DNA of 64,000 bases from an uncultured Bacteroidales bacterium (GCA_900317155.1 ONFO01000003.1:1-64000); one strand, 5' to 3'. Shown: positions 42,347 through 51,763, counted from the stretch's first letter. The notes: a model not told the origin generated them from the sequence alone. Made by a program: numbers and translations.

Positions 42347-45244
42347 ATGAGCGAAAGCACCTTCCTATCTAAATTGGCAAGCCACATCCAAAGCCACTAC
42401 GACCTCACAAAGCAGGAGCTGACCGTAGTTTTTCCAAACAAACGTGCCGCCTTTTATTTACGTAATGCCTTCAGAGAGAACTGCGACCAAACCATTTGGC
42501 TGCCACAAATGATTTCCATTGAAGAGGCCGTCACCCAATGGAGCGGCATCACCCTTGCCGACAACATCGACTTGCTGTTTGAACTCATTGACATTGATGC
42601 GGAACTACATGTTGAGCAAGACAGCGACCTCAGCGTCTTCGGTAGCCAAGCCGCACAAATGATCAAGGACTTTGACGAAATTGACCAATATGGCATCGAT
42701 GCCAAGCACGTGTTCAACTATGTTTTGGACAACAAGAGATTGGAGCTCTGGAACTTCGACGAAGAGAAAAGCAAGGAAAAGGAAGTCAAATACCTTCAAT
42801 TCTTCCAGTCACTTTACGATTATTACCTTAGACTTCGCGACAGGCTGACCGAGCAAGGAAAAGGCTATTACGGCATGATTACCAGATACTTGTCCGAGCT
42901 ATCCGAAAAAGAATTGATCAAAAAAACCAGTGAAAGGAGCGTCATCTTTGCTGGTTTCAACGCATTAACCACCACCGAAGAACGTATCATTGACACCTTA
43001 ATAAAAAACGACAAGGCTGAAATCCTCTTTGACTACGATGACTACTATCTTGACGACATCAACAACGAAGCTGGTTTCTTTGGACGACGTTACCTAACCA
43101 AGCATCCCGAATGGCTGAGAAATGGTATTTCAAATAAACTGAAAACTGAAGAAAAACACATACACATCATAAGCGCAAGCGGCAACACTCTACAATCCAA
43201 AGCTTTACAATCCAAATTACAAGAAAACCTTGACGAAAAACAAGCCGTCATCCTCGCCGACCAAAACCTGCTGATTCCAGTATTGAACGCCATCCCTGAA
43301 ACTTATTTAAGTCTCAATGTTTCGATGGGTTATCCTTTGGCAAAAACACCTGTCAGCCAACTGATTAAAGAATACTTTACCTTATGCAGGCACGGCCACA
43401 TCACCCGTAGAATCAGCGAAGGTGGCTCAGAACGCTTGGCCGAAGGTTGGTACATCTGGTCCATCCTTCACCTCATGGACCTTGAAATCGTGAAAATCAT
43501 CTTCCCAAAAGAAGAGCTTGAATCATTTAACATTTGGAAATACGAAGCCGTGAAAAATGGGAAGTTCATTTTCGAAGACCGCGACCTCATAGAGTTACAG
43601 AAAATGCCTAAAACACAGGATTTTCTAAAGGTCATCCTTACCGAAAAGAACGAAAAGTCACCCGATACCATATTGGAAAATGTCGATCAAGTTTTGGCTA
43701 TTATCACCAAGCTGATTCAAGAGACGGATAGCCAAAATGAAACTATTTCCCTCCTCAACCAAGTGAGCGAAATCGGCAAGATAATCAGCCGGCTGCAGCA
43801 AATAGTAGTACTCAACTCAAAATACATCAAAGACTTACATAGTATTGAAACACTTTATCGCTTGCTTTCATCAGGGTCAAGTCTGAGACTCAACAGCAAT
43901 GACATCGATGGGCTACAAATCCTAGGTTTGCTTGAAACCCGCAATCTCGGTTTTGAGAGGTTACATCTACTCAGCGTCAATGAAAGCATTTTGCCTCCCG
44001 ACAAATCGCAGGGAAGTTTCATACCCAACTTCATCCGTAAGGCCTGTGGATTGCCTAATTATACCGAAAGCCAAGCTGTGGTAGCCTACCATTTCTATCG
44101 CCTGTTGCAAAACGGAAAAGACATTTATCTGTATTACAACAACTTGGGAGACACCTCAGGCGGCGAAGCCAGCCGATACATCCTGCAAATCAAGCATGAA
44201 TTGGCCAAACACGCCAACATCAAAGTCGAGGAAGAGTCGTTTAGCAGCGAGGCTAAGTCTTCCATCGAGGCAAAGGAACTCAGCGCCCAGAAAACCAACA
44301 CCTTAGACCGTCTCTACTATCTCATCGAAGAGAAAGGCCTCTCCCCTTCCGCTTTGTCAACCTATCTGAATTGTCCGTTGAAGTATTATCTGAAGTATAT
44401 CGTTCAAATTGAGGACAATAGCGTTGACGAAGACACTGGAGTCAACGTCATAGGCACTATCATTCACGACACCCTGGAATTTCTGTTTTCCGACTATCTC
44501 CCGAAAGACGGGAAAGCGCAAGTCATTGACAAAGAACTTTTTGACAAAGTCATCAAGCCGCAATGGGAACAGAAACTGACCCAATCCATTGCGAAAAACC
44601 TGCCCAACGGACTACCTGATGTAGGCTTCAACTACCTGAATCGTGTCACCATTGAACAGCAACTGAAAAACTACCTCAATTTCACTTCCAAACAATTGGA
44701 GCACAACACTTTGATAATTTTGGAAACCGAAGGCGAATTGAGGACAAAACTACAAACCGCCCATGGAGACTACGTATTCTACGGCCGCACTGACCGTATA
44801 GACCAATTCGATGGCCTCATTCGTGTCATCGACTACAAAACAGGTCATGTAGAAGGCGCAGACCTGAAGATTCCAGTTCGCCATCATCATGAGAGCGACC
44901 TCGAATATCTGAGACAAATCCCTGACAAGGCCTTGCAGTTGCTTCTTTATAAATACCTGTATCTCAAGGGAAACCCAAAACTTTCACCCGATCATGTAAT
45001 CGGTGCCATCCACGGCCTGAAATACGCACACGACATTGAATTCGAACTCTCCAAAACTGCTCCCAAAAAAGTCGATGCTGACGCCGACACCGCTTTCCTT
45101 GAAGACGACAACTTCATCTCTGATATGGAGGCCATGCTTGAGGCTGTAGTGAACGAAATGCTCGATACCGAGATTCCGTTTGTGCAAGCAGAAGATGACA
45201 AGAAATGCAGGTATTGTGAGTTTAAGCTGATTTGCAAGCGGTAG
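42347..45244 (+). CDS. AddB-like PD-(D/E)XK nuclease
   Basis: The 965-residue protein has an N-terminal helicase-like region typical of AddB (VVFPNKRAAFYLRNAF, residues 27-42) and a C-terminal PD-(D/E)XK nuclease domain. That domain shows PSALSTYLNCPLKYYLKY, GTIIHDTLEFLF, the catalytic YGRTDRID..VIDYKTG, and a final CRYCEFKLICKR. The C at NCPLKYY and the three terminal cysteines fit the iron-sulfur cluster of AddB. AddB works with AddA in double-strand-break resection; an addA gene is not in the window. It begins one base after the MurU-like stop and ends three bases before dciA from the opposite strand. Confidence 0.88.
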   Translation: MSESTFLSKLASHIQSHYDLTKQELTVVFPNKRAAFYLRNAFRENCDQTIWLPQMISIEEAVTQWSGITLADNIDLLFELIDIDAELHVEQDSDLSVFGSQAAQMIKDFDEIDQYGIDAKHVFNYVLDNKRLELWNFDEEKSKEKEVKYLQFFQSLYDYYLRLRDRLTEQGKGYYGMITRYLSELSEKELIKKTSERSVIFAGFNALTTTEERIIDTLIKNDKAEILFDYDDYYLDDINNEAGFFGRRYLTKHPEWLRNGISNKLKTEEKHIHIISASGNTLQSKALQSKLQENLDEKQAVILADQNLLIPVLNAIPETYLSLNVSMGYPLAKTPVSQLIKEYFTLCRHGHITRRISEGGSERLAEGWYIWSILHLMDLEIVKIIFPKEELESFNIWKYEAVKNGKFIFEDRDLIELQKMPKTQDFLKVILTEKNEKSPDTILENVDQVLAIITKLIQETDSQNETISLLNQVSEIGKIISRLQQIVVLNSKYIKDLHSIETLYRLLSSGSSLRLNSNDIDGLQILGLLETRNLGFERLHLLSVNESILPPDKSQGSFIPNFIRKACGLPNYTESQAVVAYHFYRLLQNGKDIYLYYNNLGDTSGGEASRYILQIKHELAKHANIKVEEESFSSEAKSSIEAKELSAQKTNTLDRLYYLIEEKGLSPSALSTYLNCPLKYYLKYIVQIEDNSVDEDTGVNVIGTIIHDTLEFLFSDYLPKDGKAQVIDKELFDKVIKPQWEQKLTQSIAKNLPNGLPDVGFNYLNRVTIEQQLKNYLNFTSKQLEHNTLIILETEGELRTKLQTAHGDYVFYGRTDRIDQFDGLIRVIDYKTGHVEGADLKIPVRHHHESDLEYLRQIPDKALQLLLYKYLYLKGNPKLSPDHVIGAIHGLKYAHDIEFELSKTAPKKVDADADTAFLEDDNFISDMEAMLEAVVNEMLDTEIPFVQAEDDKKCRYCEFKLICKR

Positions 45245-45247
45245 GCT

Positions 45248-45538
45248 TCAATTCAGCACAATCTCGTTTAATAGTTCCTTCCCCACTATCTCATTCAAGT
45301 TCTTCAACAACAAGGATTTGGAATAGCTCAATTCATTACGCAAAGCATCGGAATCCACGCGGACGAAAAGCACATGGTTTTTGACGGAAAGGTCGATGGT
45401 GTGCGAGGCGATAAAAGGCCCGACCACCTTTGGCCATGAGTTGACGGCTTTGACTTCGTCTATATAGTCCAAGCCACGGTGTTGTTCGTAGAACTCCTTG
45501 ATGAGCTCGCCAAGCGGCTTCACGTCAAAGTACACCAT
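45248..45538 (-). CDS. DciA-family (DUF721) replication protein
   Basis: The 96-residue protein matches DUF721: KPLGELIKEFYEQHRGLDYI at the start, then a basic core WPKVVGPFIASHTIDLSVKN and VLFVRVDSDALRNELSYSKSLLL. DciA proteins load the DnaB helicase in many bacteria; Bacteroidetes carry this short form next to recF. The start overlaps the recF stop by 14 bases. It converges with the AddB-like gene three bases away. Confidence 0.88.
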   Translation of the reverse strand: MVYFDVKPLGELIKEFYEQHRGLDYIDEVKAVNSWPKVVGPFIASHTIDLSVKNHVLFVRVDSDALRNELSYSKSLLLKNLNEIVGKELLNEIVLN

Positions 45539-46652
45539 CGCCGCCTCCTATCTCTTTGACCTCACCTTTCACCACCTCAAAAATCTTGTGGTCAATGTTG
45601 GTGTTTTCGAACAGTTTCTCCACCCTACCCTGTTGTGTGTCAGTGATAAACACCTGACCAAAATGTTCATCGCCAACCAAGCGAACCAATTTCATCACAC
45701 GCTGGTCGTCGAGCTTGTCGAAAATGTCGTCCAACAGCAAAATGGGCTTGTAGCCTATCTTTTGGTAGTTGAACTCGAACTGCGCCAGACGAATCGAAAC
45801 CACAAACGACTTCTGTTGCCCCTGCGATCCGAAACGCTTCAGCGGATGGCCGTCCAAGGCGAACTCCAGGTCGTCCTTGTGGATGCCCACATTGGTATAG
45901 CCCGAATAACGGTCTTGCTGCAAGCTTTCCTCCAACATTTCATTCAATGGCTTCTCGTCCAACCGTGACTGATAAACCACATTCACCTTTTCCGTACCAC
46001 CCGAGACGATTTCGTAGTAATGCTGAAAAATCGGCAAAAACTCCTCCAAAAAACGACGGCGTTTGGCATGGATGTCGTAAGCGTGCTGCACCAACTGGTC
46101 TTCCCAAAGGCGGAGCAGTTCACGGTCAAAAGTATGTCTTTCAGCAAACTGTTTCAATTGCATGTTGCGTTGCAGCAAGGCGCGGTTATATTTCAGCAAT
46201 GCATTGAGATACAAAGGATCGAACTGCGAAATCACGCCATCAATAAACTTGCGGCGGAGGTCGCTGCCCTCGTTGATAAGGTCGCGGTCGTAAGGCGAAA
46301 TCATCACCAAAGGAAACTTGCCGATGTGGTCGCTGAGGCGGTCATATTCCTTCTTGTTGAAACGGAACGACTTCTTCTGGTCGCGCTTCTGCACACACGA
46401 CACCAACTCATCGTCCTTGCCGTCGTGTGAATACACACCATGAATAGCAAAGAAATCCTGATTGTGGCGGATGTTTTGCTTGTCGGTCGCGCCAAAGAAA
46501 CTCTTGCAAAACGAAAGGTAATAAATCGAATCGAGGATGTTAGTCTTACCAGCGCCATTGAGACCTACGAAACAATTGACATTCTCAGAAAACTGCAAAT
46601 CCGCTGACTCGCAATTCTTGAAGTTGGTCAGTTTGAGTTCGTGGAGATACAT
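45525..46652 (-). CDS. recF: DNA replication and repair protein RecF
   Basis: The 375-residue SMC-like ATPase has Walker A GLNGAGKTNIL, a signature motif RFGSQGQQKSFVVSIRLA and Walker B ILLLDDIFDKLD. It promotes RecA loading at gaps together with RecO and RecR. Length and motifs are normal. It is followed by dciA overlapping 14 bases, an arrangement common in Bacteroidetes. Confidence 0.95.
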   Translation of the reverse strand: MYLHELKLTNFKNCESADLQFSENVNCFVGLNGAGKTNILDSIYYLSFCKSFFGATDKQNIRHNQDFFAIHGVYSHDGKDDELVSCVQKRDQKKSFRFNKKEYDRLSDHIGKFPLVMISPYDRDLINEGSDLRRKFIDGVISQFDPLYLNALLKYNRALLQRNMQLKQFAERHTFDRELLRLWEDQLVQHAYDIHAKRRRFLEEFLPIFQHYYEIVSGGTEKVNVVYQSRLDEKPLNEMLEESLQQDRYSGYTNVGIHKDDLEFALDGHPLKRFGSQGQQKSFVVSIRLAQFEFNYQKIGYKPILLLDDIFDKLDDQRVMKLVRLVGDEHFGQVFITDTQQGRVEKLFENTNIDHKIFEVVKGEVKEIGGGDGVL

Positions 46653-46689
46653 ATTGTTGAATTATGAAATCGAAGATTCAACGAAGTTA

Positions 46690-46762
46690 ATTATGAATGC
46701 TGAATGATGAATGGGATTATTCTGCATTCAGCATTCAGCATTCCACATTCCACATTCAGCAT
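46690..46762. repeat. TGAATGC-heptad inverted repeat, copy 1
   Basis: GAATGCTGAATG (46695-46706) pairs with CATTCAGCATTC (46725-46736), and the right side continues with further CATTC(A/C) units. It lies in the gap between recF and porQ. A related element is at 49504-49576. Confidence 0.7.
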
Positions 46763-46764
46763 TT

Positions 46765-47814
46765 TCATAGTTTACTTAGGTCCACCCTGAGCGTCAGGAA
46801 GTTAGGCGAGCCTACGATATTGTTTCTTGAGCGGGCATAATCGAGTTGGAACGCCTTGATTTTCACTCCGAAACCAACAGAGAAGCCCACCAAGCTACGC
46901 TTTTCCGGCACACCCATATTGCGGAACGTCTCGTAGTTGTAGGATGCTCTCAAAAACAAGTTCTTGCCCAAAGCCAATTCGCCGCCAACGACCAAATGAC
47001 AACCTAGATTGGTGAAAAACTTACTGGCTTTCGAAGGTTCTTGATATTGACCTGTGATTGGATCATAATAGCCAGAGAGATCAAGAGGATCCTTATACAA
47101 TTTGTTCCAATGCTGTATGTCCTTATAGCCCAAAATGATAGTCAGAGGCAGATGGTTAAGCTTCTTGGAAGCCATAAAGTCGACGGAAAAAGGTAACCAT
47201 TTGTTGGTCACATTCAACTCTCGAGAATATATTTGTCTTCCAATGTTGCGTGCGGTAAGTGTGAAGGCCCAGTTAGAATACGACCAATAGGTGGCAGCGA
47301 CATCAACACCCAAAGCTCCAGCCTGACCACTCTCATATTGGACTCCTGCATACTTCAAGTTGGCGCCGATGCTCCATTTATCGGTTAGTTCTCGTCCCCA
47401 ACCCAAAGTGACAGCATAGTCTGACACATTGAATGTGCTCCCATCAACATTGCCACTTTCAGAGACATATTGCATACTGCCATAATTGTAGTATTGCACT
47501 GATGCAGCAAAGCTACCCAATTTCTCGAAAGTATGACTAAATTGGGCCGTCGCGAAATTTGTTCCAATATTGAAATCGCCAACATACGACAGAACCATCT
47601 GATTGTTCATCTCCGGTGAGATGGAAGAAGGATTGAAAACAACGGTCTGCAAGTCACCGTCATGCATGGGCAATGGCAGCCCACCCAATGCAACCACACG
47701 AGCTGAGTTGGCATCCGTCAAGGCACGATAAAGTCCATTACTCACCTGTGCATTGACATGCAAAGTAATGAGTGACAACATTAAAGCCCAAATAGCGTAA
47801 ATTATTCGCTTCAT
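46765..47814 (-). CDS. porQ: type IX secretion system protein PorQ
   Basis: The 349-residue product has a signal peptide (to about residue 22, VNAQ) and the FadL-like barrel pattern of PorQ: LYRALTDANSARVVALGG at the start, FNPSSISPEMNNQMVLSY, SVQYYNYGSMQY, and the end NNIVGSPNFLTLRVDLSKL in fragments. PorQ belongs to the attachment complex that processes T9SS cargo. Its presence agrees with the three T9SS cargo genes at 14430-24819. It lies 56 bases downstream of nusB and is probably cotranscribed. Confidence 0.88.
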   Translation of the reverse strand: MKRIIYAIWALMLSLITLHVNAQVSNGLYRALTDANSARVVALGGLPLPMHDGDLQTVVFNPSSISPEMNNQMVLSYVGDFNIGTNFATAQFSHTFEKLGSFAASVQYYNYGSMQYVSESGNVDGSTFNVSDYAVTLGWGRELTDKWSIGANLKYAGVQYESGQAGALGVDVAATYWSYSNWAFTLTARNIGRQIYSRELNVTNKWLPFSVDFMASKKLNHLPLTIILGYKDIQHWNKLYKDPLDLSGYYDPITGQYQEPSKASKFFTNLGCHLVVGGELALGKNLFLRASYNYETFRNMGVPEKRSLVGFSVGFGVKIKAFQLDYARSRNNIVGSPNFLTLRVDLSKL

Positions 47815-47870
47815 ATTTCAACGTTTTATTGATAACGAAAACGTTCTTGTTATATTGTGTTTCAAATCAA

Positions 47871-48824
47871 TTATTTGTCAATCAATCCCATACCTGTCTT
47901 GACAAGTTTACCATTTTCCTTAAGTACAGACGCTAATTTATCAAGCATTCCGTTGACAAAACGTCGGCTTTCAGGCGTACTGTAAAACTTGGAAATCTCG
48001 ATATATTCGTTAATAGTGACCTTCACCGGAATAGAATGGAATTCGCAGAACTCAGTCAAGGCCATGAAAATGAGAATCTTGTCCATTAGCGCCAAACGAT
48101 CGTAATCCCAATTGGAAATATTGGCCGACACCAACTCACGGTATTCTCCAGAATGAAGAATGGTCTTTTCAAACAATTTGATTACGAACTCTTTATCATC
48201 TTCTTCAGCTTTATAGATGGGAGGCAATTTTGATGAAGCATCAAAACTCGCAGATAGATCATTGATGAATTTCCAAAGCAAATAGATAGCCACCTGATAA
48301 TCGCTATTGAACGACAAGTCACGGTCGGAATAATAATCGAACAGCAAGCCATTTTCAGGCATATAAGTATCTATCACTGTGTCCAAAAAGCGTTTGTCAT
48401 CGCTGAAACTATCTTTTCCATTAGACATATACTCTTGGTATTCAGGAGTTTCCGTCAACTTTACATACAACTTGCGAATGAAATCTTCCCTTGAGTCAGC
48501 CCAATTGATCTTATACTTCTCTTCCAAACTCATCAGATGTTTGTTGTCATCCAAAGCATTGAGAATCCGGTTATTGACAAACTTCATATTCGGATTCAGA
48601 TCTTCTTCGGTTGGAAAATGCTTTTGCTTGTTTTCTTCGATGCGACGTTCAGCAAACTTCTTCACTTCAACCCAAAAAGAAAGCTGATACACAAACAATT
48701 TGTATAAATCTTCAACCCCTTCAAGCAGATGACGCTCAGCCTGCGGGAGATTGGAACTTTCAGACTGATGATAGGCGTAAATCTCTTGCAACGCCTTGAC
48801 TCTCAAAAACCTTCGATTCAACAT
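47871..48824 (-). CDS. nusB: transcription antitermination factor NusB, extended Bacteroidetes form
   Basis: The 317-residue product begins MLNRRFLRVKALQEIYAYHQ and ends with the NusB core (DKILIFMALTEFCEFHSIPVKVTINEYIEISKFYSTPESRRFVNGMLDKLA, quoted only in part here). It is roughly twice the length of E. coli NusB owing to the N-terminal half that is usual in Bacteroidetes. It binds boxA RNA in antitermination of rRNA operons. It is divergent from rubrerythrin, with a promoter at 48857-48864. Confidence 0.92.
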   Translation of the reverse strand: MLNRRFLRVKALQEIYAYHQSESSNLPQAERHLLEGVEDLYKLFVYQLSFWVEVKKFAERRIEENKQKHFPTEEDLNPNMKFVNNRILNALDDNKHLMSLEEKYKINWADSREDFIRKLYVKLTETPEYQEYMSNGKDSFSDDKRFLDTVIDTYMPENGLLFDYYSDRDLSFNSDYQVAIYLLWKFINDLSASFDASSKLPPIYKAEEDDKEFVIKLFEKTILHSGEYRELVSANISNWDYDRLALMDKILIFMALTEFCEFHSIPVKVTINEYIEISKFYSTPESRRFVNGMLDKLASVLKENGKLVKTGMGLIDK

Positions 48825-48856
48825 AAGGATGGATGTTTATCTTCAAAAATAAAATG

Positions 48857-48907
48857 CAAAGATAAGAAAAAATAATTGTACTGATACAAGAAAAATATCT
48901 ATCTTTG
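48857..48907. promoter_or_regulatory. divergent promoters of nusB and rubrerythrin
   Basis: TATCTTTG on the plus strand (48900-48907) is preceded 21 bases upstream by TTG (48876-48878) and faces rubrerythrin. TATCTTTG on the minus strand (48857-48864) faces nusB, 32 bases before its start. Both boxes are exact matches to TAnnTTTG. Confidence 0.65.
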
Positions 48908-48951
48908 CGTTCAACTAAACAACTAACTTAATAATTCAATTCAAAACAAAC

Positions 48952-49500
48952 ATGAAGAAAAAATTCATCTGCCCCATCTGTGGGTATGTACACGAAGGAG
49001 AGGAAGCCCCTGAGCGCTGCCCTCAATGCAAGCAAATCGTCGAGTGGAAAGTCGTTGACGAGACTGCTGCCCTGAATTTTGTCACCGAGCACGTCGTCGG
49101 CATCGCCAAAGGTACAGGCGAAGACATGATTAAAGACCTGAACGCACACTTCATGGGCGAAGCTACCGAAGTCGGCATGTATCTGGCCATGAGCCGCCAA
49201 GCCGATCGCGAAGGCTATCCCGAAATCGCCGAGGCTTTCAAGCGCTATGCCTTTGAAGAGGCCGACCATTGCGCCAGGTTCGCCGAACTGCTGGGCGATG
49301 TGGTTTGGGACACCAAGACCAACCTCTACAAGAGAATGATTGCCGAGGCTGGTGCCTGCGAAGACAAGATGCGCATCGCCCGTGTGGCCAAAGAGCGCAA
49401 CCTCGACGCCATCCACGACACCGTCCATGAGATGGCCAAAGACGAAGCCCGCCACGGCAAAGGCTTTGAGGGATTGTATAAACGTTATTTCGAAAAATAA
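48952..49500 (+). CDS. reverse rubrerythrin
   Basis: The 182-residue product has an N-terminal rubredoxin domain ([20 protein letters not shown], residues 6-25) followed by a four-helix diiron ferritin-like domain with [25 protein letters not shown] and DEARHGKGF supplying the ligands. The rubredoxin-first order is that of reverse rubrerythrins, which reduce hydrogen peroxide in anaerobes. It is followed by ferritin; both belong to peroxide and iron protection. Confidence 0.93.
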   Translation: MKKKFICPICGYVHEGEEAPERCPQCKQIVEWKVVDETAALNFVTEHVVGIAKGTGEDMIKDLNAHFMGEATEVGMYLAMSRQADREGYPEIAEAFKRYAFEEADHCARFAELLGDVVWDTKTNLYKRMIAEAGACEDKMRIARVAKERNLDAIHDTVHEMAKDEARHGKGFEGLYKRYFEK

Positions 49501-49503
49501 TTT

Positions 49504-49576
49504 GGAATGATGAATGCGGAATGCTGAATGACCTCAGTCAGGAACATTCAGCATTCCTAATTCCACGTTCCGCATT
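49504..49576. repeat. TGAATGC-heptad inverted repeat, copy 2
   Basis: GGAATGCTGAATG (49518-49530) pairs with CATTCAGCATTCC (49545-49557), and an outer stem AATGCGGAA (49513-49521) can pair with TTCCGCATT (49568-49576). It sits between rubrerythrin and ferritin and belongs to the same class as 46690-46762. Confidence 0.75.
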
Positions 49577-49589
49577 AAAATTTAATACT

Positions 49590-50102
49590 ATGATTAGCAA
49601 AAAATTAGCTAAAGCCATCAACGACCAGATCAATGCTGAGATGTGGTCAGCCTATCTCTATCTGAGCATGTCGCAAGACATCTACGCCAAAGGCTACAAA
49701 GGTATCGCCCATTGGTACAAGGTGCAGTTCCTCGAGGAACAAGCCCATGCCGCCATCATGATCAACTACATGCATTCGCAAGATGCAAAAGTCGTCCTCG
49801 CCCCAATCGCCAAGGTACAGACCGAATGGAAGAGCGTCTTGGCCACTTTCGAAGACACCCTTGAACACGAGAAGAAAGTGACTGCCATGATCAACAACCT
49901 CTGCGACATCGCCGACGAAGACAAAGACCGCGCCGCCGCCAATTTCCTCGCTTGGTTCATCGACGAACAGGTGGAAGAAGAAGAGAACGCCCGCGACCTG
50001 ATACGTCAAGCCACGATGATTGGCGACCATATCGGTGGCATGATTATGCTCGACAAGGAGCTTGGTGCTCGCGAGTACCACACGCCAAGTCCGCTGAAAT
50101 AA
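49590..50102 (+). CDS. ftnA: non-heme ferritin
   Basis: The 170-residue product is a bacterial ferritin of normal length. Ferroxidase-site residues are visible in NAEMWSAYLYLS (first Glu), FLEEQAHAA (Glu-Glu-x-x-His), EHEKKVT and DEQVEEE. It stores ferric iron and limits Fenton chemistry. The start at MISKKLAKAI is the family N-terminus; the frame is open from 49521 but overlaps the repeat. It follows rubrerythrin on the same strand, separated by a repeat. Confidence 0.95.
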   Translation: MISKKLAKAINDQINAEMWSAYLYLSMSQDIYAKGYKGIAHWYKVQFLEEQAHAAIMINYMHSQDAKVVLAPIAKVQTEWKSVLATFEDTLEHEKKVTAMINNLCDIADEDKDRAAANFLAWFIDEQVEEEENARDLIRQATMIGDHIGGMIMLDKELGAREYHTPSPLK

Positions 50103-50112
50103 CGCAACAATT

Positions 50113-50140
50113 GTAGAGATGTAGCGCGTTACGTCTCTAC
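50113..50140. repeat. GTAGAGA...TCTCTAC interspersed palindrome
   Basis: GTAGAGA (50113-50119) and TCTCTAC (50134-50140) bracket TGTAGCGCGTTACG, itself partly self-complementary. This is a common interspersed palindrome in Bacteroidetes. It lies directly after the ferritin gene. Confidence 0.7.
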
Positions 50141-50150
50141 TATCAAAACG

Positions 50151-50184
50151 AAAAACTCCGTTGCTCATCGAACAACGGAGTTTT
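50151..50184. terminator. bidirectional terminator between ferritin and the aldo/keto reductase
   Basis: AAAACTCCGTTG (50152-50163) pairs perfectly with CAACGGAGTTTT (50173-50184) around a nine-base loop, with A and T tracts on the two sides. It serves the convergent ferritin (plus) and reductase (minus) genes. Confidence 0.9.
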
Positions 50185-50205
50185 CATTTTCTGCGTGATG
50201 AAAAA

Positions 50206-51237
50206 TCAAAGTTCCCCAGCCTGTTTCTTCGCCCAATATTCCTTGAACACCTCGTAGTTCTTTTCCAACAGCGTAGGCGTATCCAAGCCGTATGGGCATT
50301 TGCTGCTACATTGGTTACAGTGCTTGCACTTCTCAATGAGCTTCATCTTCTCGGCCCATTCTTCAGTGAGATAAACACTGTAAGGTGCACGTTTCAGGAA
50401 GAGACTCATGCGAGCACAATCGTTGATTTGGATACCAACTGTGCAAGGCATACAATAACCGCAACCACGGCAAAACTCACCTGACAATTCAGCACGTTCC
50501 TTCTCAATTTTGCGCCACGATGCCGAAGAAAGCTCGGGTTCATGGTCTTGATACGAAAGGAACTCGTCCAACTCGCTCTCGCGCTGGATGCCCCAAATCG
50601 GCAGGGCATGGTCAAATTGGTTGAGGAAAGCGTAAGCCAATGCAGAATCGTTGATGAGACCGCCCGCCAACGCTTTCATGCAGATGAAGCCCATATTGTG
50701 CTTAAAGCAGGCCTCCACAATCTTCTGATCCTCTTCAGAAGAAAGATATGAGAACGGATATTGCAGTGTGTCATAACAATCGCGCTCAATGGCCTCCATC
50801 GCCACATTCTGACGGTGGTTGCTGATGCCAATAAAGCGCACTTTCCCCTGACGTTTGGCCACTTTCATGGCATCATACAAGCCCTGCTTGTCGCCTGGTC
50901 GTGGACAATAATCAGGATTGTGGAACTGGTACAAATCAAGATAATCAGTTCTCAAGTTTTTCAGGGTCGTATGAAGGTCTTTCCAAAAGTCCTCCACATT
51001 GGTAGCAGCCGTTTTTGAAGCAATGAGTACCTTGTTACGTCTATCGCCAAAGGCAACGCCAATCTTCTCTTCACTATCGGTATAAAAACGTGCCGTGTCA
51101 TAGAAATTGATGCCATTATCATATGCCTTGTGCAACAAATAGACGGCTTCTTTTTCGCCGATTCTTTGAATGGGAAGGGCTCCAAAACCGTTTTTGTTCA
51201 CCTTCAAATTGGTTTTGCCTAAAGTAATGATCTTCAT
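50206..51237 (-). CDS. aldo/keto reductase with C-terminal iron-sulfur domain
   Basis: The 343-residue protein has an N-terminal AKR barrel with the catalytic tetrad region NFYDTARFYTDSEEKIG and KVLIASKTA, and IGISNHRQNV. The C-terminal ~90 residues carry CRGCGYCMPC and CKHCNQCSSKC, eight cysteines that can hold two [4Fe-4S] clusters. This fused form is frequent in anaerobes; substrates are unknown. Length fits the fused family. A consensus promoter lies at 51258-51288. Confidence 0.9.
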   Translation of the reverse strand: MKIITLGKTNLKVNKNGFGALPIQRIGEKEAVYLLHKAYDNGINFYDTARFYTDSEEKIGVAFGDRRNKVLIASKTAATNVEDFWKDLHTTLKNLRTDYLDLYQFHNPDYCPRPGDKQGLYDAMKVAKRQGKVRFIGISNHRQNVAMEAIERDCYDTLQYPFSYLSSEEDQKIVEACFKHNMGFICMKALAGGLINDSALAYAFLNQFDHALPIWGIQRESELDEFLSYQDHEPELSSASWRKIEKERAELSGEFCRGCGYCMPCTVGIQINDCARMSLFLKRAPYSVYLTEEWAEKMKLIEKCKHCNQCSSKCPYGLDTPTLLEKNYEVFKEYWAKKQAGEL

Positions 51238-51257
51238 GACTGCGTGATTTTACGACA

Positions 51258-51288
51258 CAAAAATATAAAAAGAATTGATACACACCAA
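51258..51288 (-). promoter_or_regulatory. promoter of the aldo/keto reductase gene
   Basis: On the minus strand TTG (51286-51288) and TATTTTTG (51258-51265) are separated by 20 bases. The start codon at 51237 follows by 21 bases. Confidence 0.65.
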
Positions 51289-51327
51289 CTTTTCAGCAAA
51301 AAAACTCTCCAAAGTGTCCAAAAATAC

Positions 51328-51335
51328 TATTTTTG
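51328..51335 (+). promoter_or_regulatory. -7 box of aroQ
   Basis: TATTTTTG on the plus strand, 15 bases before the aroQ start. The -33 box is not clear. Confidence 0.45.
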
Positions 51336-51349
51336 CAAAAATTTTCATA

Positions 51350-51763
51350 ATGAAAATACTTATCCTCAATGGCCCAAACCTCAATCTTCTCGGCAGGCGT
51401 GAACCCGAAATCTACGGCTCTGTTTCATTCGAAACTTATCTTGAACAACTCAAATCACAATTTCCACAGCATCAAATAGTTTACTATCAGTCCAACCATG
51501 AAGGCTGTCTTATCGACAAACTTCAGGAAGCCGATGGAGACTATGATGCCGTGGTGATGAACCCTGGAGGCTACGCCCACACTTCCATTGCCCTTGCCGA
51601 CTGCATTCGCGCCATTAGCATTCCCGTAATTGAGGTTCACATTTCTGACATCACGAAACGGGAGCCCTACCGCAAGCATTCTTTCACTGCAGAGGCCTGC
51701 ATGAAATGCATCTCCGGTTTGGGTTTGGAAGGCTATGCTAAAGCGATTGAAATGCTTATGTAA
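51350..51763 (+). CDS. aroQ: type II 3-dehydroquinate dehydratase
   Basis: The 137-residue enzyme dehydrates 3-dehydroquinate in the shikimate pathway. It carries the active-site NGPNLNLLG, the catalytic Tyr in EPEIYGS, the NPGGYAHTSIA substrate loop and the EVHISDI histidine. Length is that of the small dodecameric type II class. The start MKILILNGPN at 51350 matches the family; the frame is open from 51275. Its 3' end overlaps the converging glycosyltransferase gene by eight bases. Confidence 0.95.
   Translation: MKILILNGPNLNLLGRREPEIYGSVSFETYLEQLKSQFPQHQIVYYQSNHEGCLIDKLQEADGDYDAVVMNPGGYAHTSIALADCIRAISIPVIEVHISDITKREPYRKHSFTAEACMKCISGLGLEGYAKAIEMLM

Noticed and set aside
45498..46430. Plus-strand reading frames opposite recF
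   Set aside because: recF is unambiguous by Walker motifs and length; the opposite frames lack any family features.
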